A DNA stretch of 64,000 bases from Gemmatimonadota bacterium (GCA_026387935.1 JAPLKU010000014.1:124001-188000), one strand, 5' to 3'. Numbered from the stretch's first letter, positions 44,679 through 53,580 are shown. The notes: generated from the letters alone by a model not told the origin. Translations and numbers: made by a program.

Positions 44679-45610
44679 ACACTCAGCGACGCCACGAACA
44701 AACCGGGGCCCTTGGCTGACGGCATCGAAGGAAGAGGAGCAAAGCAACACGACGCGAAGCCGGCTTCCTTGCTCCAGGCCTTCAGCTGCGATTCACCAAA
44801 GCCCTGCCAGGCGTGGCCCATCTTGTTACGCAGATCCGCCCGGTCGTGCGGGAGTATGTCGAGCACGAGCAGCCGACCCTTTGGCGCGAGCGACTTTCGA
44901 ACGCCGGTGAGAAGCGATGCGGGCTCACTGATGTAATGCAGGACCAACGAGAGCACGGCGACATCGACTTCGCCATTCGCGAGCGGCAGTGATTCAAGTG
45001 TTCCCTGGCGGAGTTCAACGTTGTCATGTGCAGCGAGACGCGCCTTCGCAGCGCGCAGCATCGCGGACGACTCGTCAACCGCAATCACCTGCTTCACGAA
45101 CGGCGCAAGTGATTCCGCCAGCTGGCCGGTGCCGCAGCCGAGGTCGGCGACCGTCCAGTTCGCATCGAGCAGGCCGAGGAGCGCGAAGAGTTCGGCGCGG
45201 TCGCCAAAGAGTTCGGCGCGGAGCTTGTCCCACTGCCCCGCGCTCGAGGCAAAAAACTTCTGCGACGTGGTGTGGCGCGCAGCGAGTACGCCACGCACAC
45301 GATCGGCATCGCGCTGGACGGCGGCAAGCCCGCCGAGTTCTTCCCGGACGGCGAGCCAGAGCTTTCGCGCGGCGGGATCTTTCTCCGAGGCGGCGATTCT
45401 ATAGAGGTTGCTTGTGCCATCTTCGCGGCTCGACACCCAACCGGCGTCAGCGAGCGCGCGCAGGTGGCGACTCACGGTGGACTGCGGCAGCTGCAACGCC
45501 CGATGCAACTCACCAACCGTGAGTTCGTGCCGTTCGAGCACGGCCAAGAGGCGCGCACGAATCGGGTCCGAGAGGGCGGCCAGTCGGCCGAAGAGGGGAG
45601 TTCCTTTCAT
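44675..45610 (-). CDS. ArsR-family regulator fused to SAM-dependent methyltransferase domain
   Basis: A 311-aa fusion. Residues 8-72 form an ArsR-type winged helix (DPIRARLLAVLERHELTVGE, PQSTVSRHLRALADAGWVS). Residues about 145-300 are a class I methyltransferase with VADLGCGTGQ at 154-163 and DVAVLSLVLHYISEP. Such fusions beside ahcY or met genes are thought to sense SAM or SAH (as proposed for SahR-type regulators), and may have lost enzymatic activity. A 28-bp palindrome covers its start codon. The aquaporin gene ends 41 nt upstream. Confidence 0.88.
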   Translation of the reverse strand: MKGTPLFGRLAALSDPIRARLLAVLERHELTVGELHRALQLPQSTVSRHLRALADAGWVSSREDGTSNLYRIAASEKDPAARKLWLAVREELGGLAAVQRDADRVRGVLAARHTTSQKFFASSAGQWDKLRAELFGDRAELFALLGLLDANWTVADLGCGTGQLAESLAPFVKQVIAVDESSAMLRAAKARLAAHDNVELRQGTLESLPLANGEVDVAVLSLVLHYISEPASLLTGVRKSLAPKGRLLVLDILPHDRADLRNKMGHAWQGFGESQLKAWSKEAGFASCCFAPLPSMPSAKGPGLFVASLSV

Positions 45611-45630
45611 CCGTATATCCGGATGAAAGG
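45603..45630. promoter_or_regulatory. 28-bp palindrome over the ArsR-methyltransferase start
   Basis: CCTTTCATCCG - TATATC - CGGATGAAAGG, two perfect 11-bp arms around a 6-nt AT-rich centre, typical of ArsR-type operators. The left arm contains the start codon, so binding would block both transcription and initiation. It probably mediates autoregulation of the fusion gene and ahcY. Confidence 0.7.
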
Positions 45631-45651
45631 TTGCTTATCTCCGAGCCGGAG

Positions 45652-46329
45652 TCAAGTCGACGATGGCGGGGACGCCGGGCGCAGGACGTTGTAGACCCGC
45701 GCTGCGAGGGCCATCGCGGTGATCGGGGCGACCCAGTAGACCCAGTGGGCGCTCCACTCGCCTCCTGCAACTGCGGGTCCGAATGAGCGGGCGGGGTTCA
45801 TGGACGCGCCGGTGAGCGGTCCGCCCGCCATCGCACAGAAGCCGACGGTGAGGCCAACCCCAACCGCTGCGAATCCGCCGGGGATCCGATCATCCGTCGC
45901 AACCGCCATGATGACGAACATCAGCGCGAACGACAGCAGCCATTCGACGCCAAACGCGACCGGCACGGACACTGCGGGAAGCGTTGCGCCGGCGTGCCCG
46001 GCCGGCCCCAACGCTATCGTGAGGGCGGCCGCCGCGGCCGTGGCGCCGGCGAGCTGCGACAGGATGTAGGGCACAACCTCTGTTGAAGGAAAGCGCCCCA
46101 CCGACCAGAACCCGATCGTCACTGCCGGATTCAGGTGCGCTCCGGACAGGTGCCCAACTGCGTAGATCATCGCGACGATCACGAACGCAAATGACAACGC
46201 GACTCCGGCGTGGCCGATCGCGCCGTTGGTGTACGCGTCCACCATTATTGCACCGGGACCGATCAGCACGAGAAAGAAAGTGCCAATTGCCTCGCCGGCC
46301 CATCGCCTCGCATCACGAGTATTGCTCAC
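45652..46329 (-). CDS. Aquaporin/MIP channel of the ars cluster
   Basis: A 225-aa MIP-family channel with six membrane segments. Both channel motifs are complete: GAHLNPAVTI (NPA 67-69) and GASMNPARSF (NPA 178-180, filter Arg181). Aquaporin-type channels in ars operons, such as AqpS of Sinorhizobium, let arsenite leave the cell by diffusion in place of a pump. It overlaps the metallophosphoesterase gene by 4 nt, so the arsenic link is structural as well as positional, but water or glycerol transport is possible. Confidence 0.88.
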   Translation of the reverse strand: MSNTRDARRWAGEAIGTFFLVLIGPGAIMVDAYTNGAIGHAGVALSFAFVIVAMIYAVGHLSGAHLNPAVTIGFWSVGRFPSTEVVPYILSQLAGATAAAAALTIALGPAGHAGATLPAVSVPVAFGVEWLLSFALMFVIMAVATDDRIPGGFAAVGVGLTVGFCAMAGGPLTGASMNPARSFGPAVAGGEWSAHWVYWVAPITAMALAARVYNVLRPASPPSST

Positions 46330-47078
46330 GTTGCGTGCCCCCCTGTCTGCAGGTACGCGGCGAACTCGTCCGGCAATGTGCTGGCGCGAATTCCCAACAT
46401 CGCCGCGTCGAGATCGTACTCGACCCGCGCAAACTCTACCGTCACACCAGCTGGCATGACATCAAGCAGCACGTAGCCGGCGCGCCAATCGCCGTCCTTC
46501 GGCCGGCCCACGCTTCCGGTGTTCACATACCGGATGTCGTCGACCGTGCGATCCCACGGCTTGTGCGTGTGCCCACAGCAAACGACGTCGCCGGCTTTGG
46601 CGCCTGCCCCGGCACCAAGCTTCCTCAGAAAATCGTCGGACCGATCGGCGTGCACGTATACGGTGTTCAGCACCTGATTGCCATGCACAAGGATTACCGT
46701 CGGGCCTGAGCTGTGCCCGCCGAGCGGACGGAGGTCAATCCGAAAGGGCAACGCCCCGAGCCATACCTTTGTCTCAGTGCTGACCGCCGCACGTGTCCAC
46801 GCGTACGAGAGGTGCGACAGCTGTTCCTGACGCGGATCCTCGTACTGGCAACCGCAGTGCTTGTAGTCAGTCGCAACCGTCGAGTCGTAGTTGCCGGCGA
46901 CGCCCGCGATTCGCTCATCAGCGATTCGCTGCACCACTTCGTTTGGCCACGGTGCGTAGCCCACGAGATCGCCGAGGTGGTAGATCGCGTCCACATCGGG
47001 TCGCCCGCGGACATCCGCCAACACCGCCTCGAGTGCAGGCAGGTTGGCGTGGATATCCGAGATCAGCGCGTACTTCAT
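46326..47078 (-). CDS. Calcineurin-like metallophosphoesterase (YfcE-type) in the ars cluster
   Basis: A 250-aa metallophosphoesterase. SDIHANLPALEAVL (Asp8, His10), HLGDLVGY with the bridging Asp37, AGNYD, LVHGN and CGHTHKPW give the full metal-binding set. ATG at 47,078 is chosen because MKYALISDIHANL is the canonical start; a longer frame upstream runs through arsM. Such phosphoesterases occur in some arsenic islands with unknown substrate. It lies 37 nt after arsM. Confidence 0.87.
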   Translation of the reverse strand: MKYALISDIHANLPALEAVLADVRGRPDVDAIYHLGDLVGYAPWPNEVVQRIADERIAGVAGNYDSTVATDYKHCGCQYEDPRQEQLSHLSYAWTRAAVSTETKVWLGALPFRIDLRPLGGHSSGPTVILVHGNQVLNTVYVHADRSDDFLRKLGAGAGAKAGDVVCCGHTHKPWDRTVDDIRYVNTGSVGRPKDGDWRAGYVLLDVMPAGVTVEFARVEYDLDAAMLGIRASTLPDEFAAYLQTGGHAT

Positions 47079-47115
47079 TGATCGAGACGTTCGTTTCTGT
47101 TTCGGAAAGCCTGAA

Positions 47116-48036
47116 CTACTTACAGCAGTCCGGTCCGCAGCACGGCGCGTTTGCCGACCCTGCCCCGCCTGCGCCTGGCAACGGCTTGGTGCCCCGGACA
47201 AAGGCGCTGATGAACTTATTCTCGATCTGTGCCGCGACGGTCGCGACATCGAGGCCCGTGCCCGCAAGAAACGCCGCGGCATCTTTCGCTTCGTACACCC
47301 GCGTCGGCTCGATGGACGGATTCTCGAAGCCCGCCTCGCTGAGCAGCGAAATGAACTCATTCTCCTCCAGCGCACCGGCCACGCAGCCGATCCAGAGCTC
47401 CATGTTCTTGCGCACTGAATCAGGGACTTCGCCGCGAACGACCACGTCGGAGATCGCGAATCGCCCACCAGGCTTCAGCACGCGGAACGCTTCCTGGATC
47501 ACTCGACGCTTGTCGCCAGAGAGATTCACGACGCAATTCGAAATGATCACGTCCACGGTATTGCTCGGCAGCGGAATATTCTCGATTTCGCCACGGAGGA
47601 ACTCGACATTCGTAGCGCCGGCGCGCTTCTTGTTCTCATTCGCCAGCGCGAGCATCTCGTCGGTCATATCCAGGCCATACGCCTTGCCGGTCGGGCCGAC
47701 GCGCTTGGCCGAGAGCAACACATCGATGCCGCCGCCGGAGCCGAGGTCGAGCACCACTTCGCCGGGCTTGAGCGCGGCGAGCATCGTCGGGTTGCCGCAG
47801 CCGAGCGATGCGAGCAGCGCCTCGGCGGGGATGCCGTCTGTCTGGCCTTTGTCGTAGAGGTCGGACGTGATCGGATCCCAGGCGGCCGTCGTCGACCCGC
47901 AACACGCACTCGAACCGGTCGCGGTCTCAGAGCCGCAGCACGAAATGGCCGATTCTCCGGCGGCGACTTTCGCCGCGGCGGCGCCGTACTTCTCGCGCAC
48001 GACTTCCCTGAGTGCCTCACCCTGTTGCGTGCTCAT
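47116..48036 (-). CDS. arsM: Arsenite S-adenosylmethyltransferase ArsM
   Basis: A 306-aa arsenite methyltransferase making methylated arsenicals from As(III) with SAM. The SAM loop is LDLGSGGGIDVLL near 96-108. Three conserved arsenic-binding cysteines are Cys80 (SLGCGNP), Cys168 (SNCVVN) and Cys218 (IGCVAG), with the 50-residue spacing of the last two seen in characterised ArsM. Extra CC pairs occur near the N terminus (33-34, 45-46) and C terminus (CCGPDCCK). It lies 50 nt after arsR. Confidence 0.94.
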   Translation of the reverse strand: MSTQQGEALREVVREKYGAAAAKVAAGESAISCCGSETATGSSACCGSTTAAWDPITSDLYDKGQTDGIPAEALLASLGCGNPTMLAALKPGEVVLDLGSGGGIDVLLSAKRVGPTGKAYGLDMTDEMLALANENKKRAGATNVEFLRGEIENIPLPSNTVDVIISNCVVNLSGDKRRVIQEAFRVLKPGGRFAISDVVVRGEVPDSVRKNMELWIGCVAGALEENEFISLLSEAGFENPSIEPTRVYEAKDAAAFLAGTGLDVATVAAQIENKFISAFVRGTKPLPGAGGAGSANAPCCGPDCCK

Positions 48037-48086
48037 CTACGCCTCTGTCAAACAAGAAATATTGATGTGTGGCTTGAAAAAAAAGA

Positions 48087-48410
48087 CTAGCAGCACTTCG
48101 CGTTTTTGCGCGGAGATTTCATGGAATCACGGAACGCGTCGAGAATGGCTTCGACTTCGCCGAAGGTTTCGCGATTGAGCGTATAGTACGCCCAGCGCCC
48201 TTCGCGCCGATCGGCGACGAGGCCGGCGTCTTTCAAGGTTTTGAGATGAAACGAAAGACGCGACTGCGCGGCATCGAGATCATCGGTCAGCTCACAGACG
48301 CAGCGCTCTCCGTCGAGCAGCCGCTCAATGATCCCCAGGCGCGTCTCGTCCGACAGCGCGTGGAACCATCGCGAAGCCTTTTTCGTGTCGAGTGCGTGGG
48401 CGACGGCCAT
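48087..48410 (-). CDS. arsR: Arsenic-responsive repressor ArsR
   Basis: A 107-aa ArsR-type winged-helix repressor. Cys37 and Cys39 in ERCVCELTDDL lie at the As(III)-binding helix, and CC at the C terminus may add to it. AAQSRLSFHLKTLKDAGLV is the recognition region. It is the first gene of the arsR-arsM-phosphoesterase-aquaporin run, with an operator overlapping its promoter. Confidence 0.93.
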   Translation of the reverse strand: MAVAHALDTKKASRWFHALSDETRLGIIERLLDGERCVCELTDDLDAAQSRLSFHLKTLKDAGLVADRREGRWAYYTLNRETFGEVEAILDAFRDSMKSPRKNAKCC

Positions 48411-48417
48411 GGAAATA

Positions 48418-48446
48418 ACGTAACTAAATTTCTTGATGCGTCAAGA
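48418..48446 (-). promoter_or_regulatory. arsR promoter with overlapping palindrome
   Basis: On the minus strand TTGACG at 48,439-48,444 fits a -35 box, 16-17 nt before a weak -10 (TACGTT). TCTTGA-TGCG-TCAAGA at 48,431-48,446 overlaps the -35 and lies about 20 nt before the arsR start, fitting an ArsR operator and autoregulation. Confidence 0.6.
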
Positions 48447-48476
48447 TGCCGCGAGATTTGGACTAGCGCGGACAAA

Positions 48477-48929
48477 TCAGAGACACTTGAAAACGGAACC
48501 GGCGACGCCGCGGTCCAGCGTGAACGGGCCGGCTGACCATGCCGAATCTGTGCGCGTGACGGTGAGTGTCATCCGGTTGCCGCTGATCTGGCCAGAATAC
48601 CGCGCCGGGTGGACAATCACCTGCTCGCCTTCGCGAATTGGTCCACCGTGCTCCTGGATGTACACGCCGGGCGCGTCGAAGCGACCGGAATTGTCCGTCG
48701 TCACCGACGCATTGATCGACCCATGCGCGCAGTCGAATTCGACAGGGCCGCCACTCGGAACGCCGCTGGTCGGAAGGTTGACGATCTCGAGCCGGACGTG
48801 CGCCCCGCCCCACACGCCGACGGGGTTCGGCGCGACGGGGTTCGGCGCGACGGCGTCTGTGCAGGCGACGATCAGGATCACCAGCGTCGACCCCGGGCGC
48901 AGCAGGGTCTGCCGCAGGAGCATGGTCAT
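48477..48929 (-). CDS. Small lipoprotein, unknown function
   Basis: A 150-aa lipoprotein. The signal ends in LIVAC with Cys23, followed by a short VAPNPVAPNPVG repeat and a likely beta-rich domain (GVWGGAHVRLEIVNLPTSG, FDCAHGSINASVTTD, YSGQISGNRMTLTVTRTDS). A possible disulfide lies between the Cys in FDCAH and the one before the C terminus. No characterised family recognised. Confidence 0.65.
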   Translation of the reverse strand: MTMLLRQTLLRPGSTLVILIVACTDAVAPNPVAPNPVGVWGGAHVRLEIVNLPTSGVPSGGPVEFDCAHGSINASVTTDNSGRFDAPGVYIQEHGGPIREGEQVIVHPARYSGQISGNRMTLTVTRTDSAWSAGPFTLDRGVAGSVFKCL

Positions 48930-48979
48930 CCGTCAGCGTACCCCGTCAGCAGCGCTTCGAGCCATCGAGGCGACGGGGG

Positions 48980-49609
48980 TTACGCCCGCTCCAGCGCCGC
49001 CGTCGCGTGACGCAGGCTCTCGCCCACCCAGCAGTGCATGCCCACACCGGTCAGCCCGGCGCGTCCAAACGCGCGACGATAAAAGGCCGGCGGCCGGTGG
49101 AACCAGCCGTTCCGATCGCCAACCACTTCATCGGCCGTGGTGTAGGCCTCGAGGTACGCGACGCCAGCGAGCGCACCAGCGACCGCCTCGAGTCCGCGCG
49201 AAAGCTCCGGCGTCTGCACGTACTGCAGCACATCGCAGCAGATGACGAGGTCGAACGGTCCGTCGAGTTCCGCTGTTGGCAGCGAACCGAACGTCCCGTA
49301 GCGAATGCCACGCGCGCGCCCGAATCGCGACACGACGTACGCGCTGGAATCAATGCCGACGTAACGAAGTCCCGGCCGCAACGAGCGCAGCGCCTTGCGC
49401 CACGCTCCTTCGCCGCAGCCTACGTCGAGCGCCGAGCGTACGGGCCGCTGCAGCAGGGCCTCGGCAATACCCACGACGAGGCGCGCCTTACGCAACACGT
49501 CGGCCGACGTGGCCACGCGGCGGCGCGGATCGCGGTACCACCGGTCGAAATACGCCCGGTCGTACGACTTAGCGATCGCTCCTGAACCCTTCTTTCGCCG
49601 CGCAGTCAT
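48980..49609 (-). CDS. Class I SAM-dependent methyltransferase
   Basis: A 209-aa methyltransferase with the SAM-binding segment SALDVGCGEGAWRKAL near residue 59-74, YVGIDSSAYVV for the acidic ribose contact and FDLVICCDVLQYV after it. The N terminus is basic with DRAYFDRWYRDPRRR, often seen in family members acting on small molecules. The substrate is unknown. It precedes the Tat-exported gene in the opposite order of transcription, both on the minus strand. Confidence 0.8.
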   Translation of the reverse strand: MTARRKKGSGAIAKSYDRAYFDRWYRDPRRRVATSADVLRKARLVVGIAEALLQRPVRSALDVGCGEGAWRKALRSLRPGLRYVGIDSSAYVVSRFGRARGIRYGTFGSLPTAELDGPFDLVICCDVLQYVQTPELSRGLEAVAGALAGVAYLEAYTTADEVVGDRNGWFHRPPAFYRRAFGRAGLTGVGMHCWVGESLRHATAALERA

Positions 49610-49627
49610 CGCCCGCCCCGCCTCAGA

Positions 49628-50311
49628 TCAGGTGGACTTCAGGAAATGGGCCCCGGCTTCCTGCGCGCGAGTGACCGCGAAGACGCCGTTCGTCTGACGG
49701 ATAATGCCCGGCACGAGCGAATCAATGAACAGCTTGCGTGCTTCATCCACCGGCATGCTCATCGCCGTGGCGAACTGCCCTGCCGAGCGCATGAGCGCGA
49801 GGTTGCAGCAGAGGATGATGACCCCGCGCTGCATGAGGCCTTCCATCGAGGAACCACCGCCGCGGCCGCTGCCCTTGGCGAAGGTGTTGCGCAGAGCCGG
49901 CTCGGCGCCGTCCTTGATGCTGAGCTGCTCGCCGATCTTCCACTTCGCCCAGATATCGTCATTGAGCACCATCTGGACGGCCTTGTGCCGGATGACGACC
50001 ACGATGGCCATGTCGGCATCGGCGGTGTTGTAGACGTCCTTGTATCCGGCGAGGACGGTCTGCGCATTGGTCAGCGCGAGACCATCGTCTACGCCGGCGC
50101 AATCGACAACGAGGCGGTGCTTCGCCTTCTCCACCTTGTCAGTCCACGACATGTCCCATCCGCCCTGCGGCGGCGGATAGACGGGCATTCCACCGCCCTG
50201 CGCAAAGAGATCGCGTGCGCCAACGGTTCCGGCCGCGAGGGCCGCCGTGCCACCGACAAGGCTGGCAATGAACCGACGGCGTGGTGAAGGCGACTTCGGG
50301 GTATCGGACAC
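49628..50311 (-). CDS. Tat-exported DsrE-like protein
   Basis: A 227-aa protein with a Tat signal (PRRRFIASLVGGTAALAAG). The mature part resembles the DsrE/DsrF-like fold: HRLVVDCAGVDDGLALTNAQ, MAIVVVIRHKAVQMVLNDD, GVIILCCNLALMRSA and the tail ARKLFIDSLVPGIIRQTNGVFAV. The cysteine positions differ from sulfur-transferring DsrE proteins, so sulfur-transfer activity is doubtful. Function unknown; the DsrE assignment is a fold-level guess. Confidence 0.65.
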   Translation of the reverse strand: MSDTPKSPSPRRRFIASLVGGTAALAAGTVGARDLFAQGGGMPVYPPPQGGWDMSWTDKVEKAKHRLVVDCAGVDDGLALTNAQTVLAGYKDVYNTADADMAIVVVIRHKAVQMVLNDDIWAKWKIGEQLSIKDGAEPALRNTFAKGSGRGGGSSMEGLMQRGVIILCCNLALMRSAGQFATAMSMPVDEARKLFIDSLVPGIIRQTNGVFAVTRAQEAGAHFLKST

Positions 50312-50364
50312 GAATCGTGCTCCGGCTAGAGACGGGCCGAAAAGATACCGCGTCCTACAGTCCC

Positions 50365-50420
50365 CTGCCTACGCCTGCCTACGCCGGCTCAAGGCCCGTT
50401 GGGGGAAGGCCCGTTGGGGG
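50365..50420. repeat. Short direct repeats at the lspA 3' end
   Basis: Two perfect copies of AAGGCCCGTTGGGGG at 50,391-50,420 encode PSPNGP twice at the end of LspA, with a further CTGCCTACGC repeat just beyond the stop. They look like recent slippage in the gene tail. Confidence 0.7.
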
Positions 50421-50976
50421 AAGGGCCAGGGTCGGCGGGGGCCGGCATCGGTGAGTTGCCGGCTGCCTGGGCCGCCGGCTGCTCCACGGGGCCTGGCCGG
50501 AGCCAAAGGACAAGCGCGAGCAGCACCGCCCCGACGCTCACCCCGGTGTCGGCCACGTTGAAGATCCAGAACCGCCAGTCCGCGGTGCCGACGTCTATGA
50601 AGTCCACTACGCCCCGGGCTGACCGGAGCCGGTCCATCAGGTTGCCGAGTGCCCCTCCGGCCACCAATCCGAGGGCCAGCGCCTGCCAGACGTCGGTTCC
50701 CTCGGCAGACCGATACATGTGGAAGAGCATGGCAATCATGCCGATCGCGACCGCCGACAGTACGACCCGAGACCAGTCGCCGAGCGAGATGTTCATCGCG
50801 GCACCGGTATTGTAGGTGAGGGTCATCCGCACCCAGTCACCAACAACGCTCTGCGGGACGTGCAACGTCAGCACGCGCTCGGCGATCCGCTTCGTCAGAA
50901 AATCGCCGACGGCGATGAAAACCAGGACAGGCCAGAACGCGATGGCCTTCGGTGCAAAGCGAACAGGGCTGGTCAT
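50389..50976 (-). CDS. lspA: Lipoprotein signal peptidase
   Basis: A 195-aa four-TM aspartic protease that cleaves lipoprotein signal peptides. The two catalytic Asp residues are in NLMDRLRSARGVVDFIDV and FNVADTGVSVG. YNTGAAMNI marks the conserved loop. ATG 50,976 gives MTSPVRFAPKAIAFW, with a first TM soon after. The C-terminal tail is Pro/Ala-rich and ends in a PSPNGP repeat not typical of the family. The window holds several predicted lipoproteins as clients. Confidence 0.92.
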   Translation of the reverse strand: MTSPVRFAPKAIAFWPVLVFIAVGDFLTKRIAERVLTLHVPQSVVGDWVRMTLTYNTGAAMNISLGDWSRVVLSAVAIGMIAMLFHMYRSAEGTDVWQALALGLVAGGALGNLMDRLRSARGVVDFIDVGTADWRFWIFNVADTGVSVGAVLLALVLWLRPGPVEQPAAQAAGNSPMPAPADPGPSPNGPSPNGP

Positions 50977-51042
50977 GGGATGCACGAATGATATTTGGCG
51001 CTGCATGCAAATACGCCCTCGCGGGCCCGATAGGTTTCAGGT

Positions 51043-53580
51043 GTGACCCGCCAGCCGCTGCCTATTGATGAAGTCATACCCGCGCTGCGTGCGGCTCTTC
51101 GCGCTGGCGGCCGCGCAGTACTGCAGGCCCCGCCTGGCGCCGGCAAGACGACGGCGGTGCCGCTGGCGCTCGTGGACGAGCCATGGGCGGTGGGCCAGAA
51201 GATCGTGATGCTCGAGCCACGCCGGCTCGCGGCACGAGCAGCGGCGCGGCGCATGTCGTTCATGGCCGGCCAACCACTCGGTGGGCTCGTTGGGTTTCGT
51301 GTGCGCGGCGAAACGCGCGTAAGCGCCACCACTCGAATTGAGGTGGTCACGGAGGGCGTGCTGACACGCATGCTCATCACCGACCCGACGCTGGATGGTG
51401 TGGCCGCCGTGATTTTCGACGAATTTCACGAACGCAGCGTGATTGCCGACACGGGGCTCGCGCTCACGCTTCGGACGGCGGAGTTGCTGCGCCCGGAGCT
51501 CCGCCTGGTCGTCATGTCCGCAACGCTCGACGGCGAACATGTGGGCACGTTGCTCGGCAGCGCACCGGTGATCACGGCACAGGGGCGCGCATTTCCGGTT
51601 TCTACGCAGTGGATTCCCCAGCGGGCTGGTGGCCGCCCGCTCGAGGGCATCCCCGCTGCCGTACAGCGCGCGCTCGATGAGACGGATGGTGATGTCCTCG
51701 TGTTCCTGCCCGGCGCGGGGGAGATCAAACGCATCGCGGACCGAATCGCAGGGCTCTGCTCCGAGCGAAACACGCGATTGTTCGCGCTGCATGGCACGAT
51801 GCCGGAGGAGGAGCAGGATGCCGCCATCTCGGCTTCCGCTCCAGGGACGCGCAAGGTGGTGCTCGCGACATCGATTGCTGAAACCAGTCTGACGATCGAA
51901 GGCGTCCGCGCCGTGGTCGACTCTGGACTCGCGCGCGTGCCGCGCATGGACCTGCTCTCAGGGATGACTCGGCTTGAAACGGTTCGCATCACGCAGGACT
52001 CTGCCGAACAGCGTCGTGGCCGCGCCGGGCGCGTGGCGCCGGGTGCCTGCTATCGACTCTGGAGTGAGGCCGAGCATCTCGCGCTCATGGCGCACCGGAC
52101 ACCGGAGATACTCAGCGCAGATCTCGCGCCGCTCGCGCTGGACCTTGCGGTTGCCGGCGTTGAGGACGTGACCACGCTCGCCTGGCTCGATGCACCGCCA
52201 CCGTCGGCGCTAAGCCAGGCGCGCGGACTGCTGACCGAACTCGACGCACTCGATGATCGTGGCACCATCACGCCGCACGGTGCGCGAATGGCGAACATGG
52301 GGCTGCATCCGCGACTCGCCCATCTGGTTCTCCGCGGACGCGAACTCGGCCACACGCGCCTCGCCTGTGAAATTGCGGCGCTGCTCGGTGAACGCGACGT
52401 ACTGATCAAGCGTGAGATGGACGTTGATCCCGATCTGGCGATTCGCATCGCGGCAGTGCGCCGTGAATCGGGCGGCGACTGGAGCGTTGTGGATCGCGGC
52501 CGCGTGATGCGGGTGCGCGAAGAAGCGCGGCGGATCAGCGAACGGGTGAGCGAAGCCTTTCGTGAAGTGCGCGGTGGTCAAGCTGCCCGCGCGCCTGCCG
52601 ACGACGATGTGGCGTACGCCGGCGAACTGCTCGCGCTGGCGTATCCCGACCGTGTGGCGCTCGCGCGCACGGGTGGCCGCGGGAGCTTCCGCATGCGAAA
52701 CGGGCGCGGTGCGCAGCTCTCGGAAGTGTCGCCGCTCGCCCGCGAGGGCGCGATTGCAATTGCGGACACGGACGGTGCCCGCGATGACGCGCGGGTGTTT
52801 CTGGCCGCCGCACTGGACCGCGCGGCGCTCGACACGCTCTTTGCGAATCAGATCACCGAGTCGTCGGAGGTCGCGTTTGACGACACATCCGGTGCGATGA
52901 CACAAACCGTTCGCCGAATGCTGGGCGCGCTGGTGCTCGCCGAACGCGTCACGAAGGTGCGCGACGCCGCGCTCATTGTGCCCGCGATTCTTTCGCGCGT
53001 GCGGCGTGACGGCATCGCCGCGATCGCGTGGAACGATGCCGCAGCACGCATGCGCGAGCGCCTGACATTTCTACACACGATTGGCCCTGACTGGCCGGCT
53101 ATGGATGATGCGGCGTTACTCGACTCACTCGACGAGTGGTTTGCGCCCGCGCTGGAGGGCGTGCATCGCCTCGGTGATATCGCCAAAGCCGATCTCGCGC
53201 ACGCGTTGCTGTCGCGCGTACCACCGAAACGCCGCGGATCGCTTGACGCGCTCGCGCCGACGCATATCGAAGTAGCGACCGGCTCGCGGATTCCGGTGGA
53301 CTACGCGGATCCCGCAGCGCCGCTGATTGCCGTGCGGATGCAGGAACTCTTCGGCACGCCGGAGACGCCGCGCATTGGCGGTGGGAAGGTGGCCGTGACG
53401 CTCCATCTGCTTTCCCCAGCGGGGCGTCCGCTGCAGGTGACGCGCGACCTTGGAGGGTTCTGGCGCGGGTCGTATGCGGAGGTGCGCAAGGAGATGCGCG
53501 GCCGGTACCCGCGACACCCGTGGCCAGAGAATCCTCTCGAGGCCGAGGCGACGCGCCGAGTCAAGCCGCGCGGACGCTGA
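51043..53580 (+). CDS. hrpB: ATP-dependent helicase HrpB
   Basis: An 845-aa DEAH-type helicase of the HrpB family, starting at GTG (MTRQPLPIDEVIPAL, the family start). It has QAPPGAGKT at 28-36, DEFHE as Walker B, MSATLDG, then ATSIAETSLTIEGVRAVVDSG and QRRGRAGRVAPG in the second RecA-like domain. The C-terminal HrpB domain ends with RGSYAEVRKEMRGRYPRHPWP. Its RNA or DNA substrate is unknown. Codon use matches its neighbours. Confidence 0.94.
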   Translation: MTRQPLPIDEVIPALRAALRAGGRAVLQAPPGAGKTTAVPLALVDEPWAVGQKIVMLEPRRLAARAAARRMSFMAGQPLGGLVGFRVRGETRVSATTRIEVVTEGVLTRMLITDPTLDGVAAVIFDEFHERSVIADTGLALTLRTAELLRPELRLVVMSATLDGEHVGTLLGSAPVITAQGRAFPVSTQWIPQRAGGRPLEGIPAAVQRALDETDGDVLVFLPGAGEIKRIADRIAGLCSERNTRLFALHGTMPEEEQDAAISASAPGTRKVVLATSIAETSLTIEGVRAVVDSGLARVPRMDLLSGMTRLETVRITQDSAEQRRGRAGRVAPGACYRLWSEAEHLALMAHRTPEILSADLAPLALDLAVAGVEDVTTLAWLDAPPPSALSQARGLLTELDALDDRGTITPHGARMANMGLHPRLAHLVLRGRELGHTRLACEIAALLGERDVLIKREMDVDPDLAIRIAAVRRESGGDWSVVDRGRVMRVREEARRISERVSEAFREVRGGQAARAPADDDVAYAGELLALAYPDRVALARTGGRGSFRMRNGRGAQLSEVSPLAREGAIAIADTDGARDDARVFLAAALDRAALDTLFANQITESSEVAFDDTSGAMTQTVRRMLGALVLAERVTKVRDAALIVPAILSRVRRDGIAAIAWNDAAARMRERLTFLHTIGPDWPAMDDAALLDSLDEWFAPALEGVHRLGDIAKADLAHALLSRVPPKRRGSLDALAPTHIEVATGSRIPVDYADPAAPLIAVRMQELFGTPETPRIGGGKVAVTLHLLSPAGRPLQVTRDLGGFWRGSYAEVRKEMRGRYPRHPWPENPLEAEATRRVKPRGR

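Noticed and set aside
47079..47468. N-terminal extension of the metallophosphoesterase
   Set aside because: It would overlap arsM extensively; MKYALISDIHANL at 47,078 is the canonical start.
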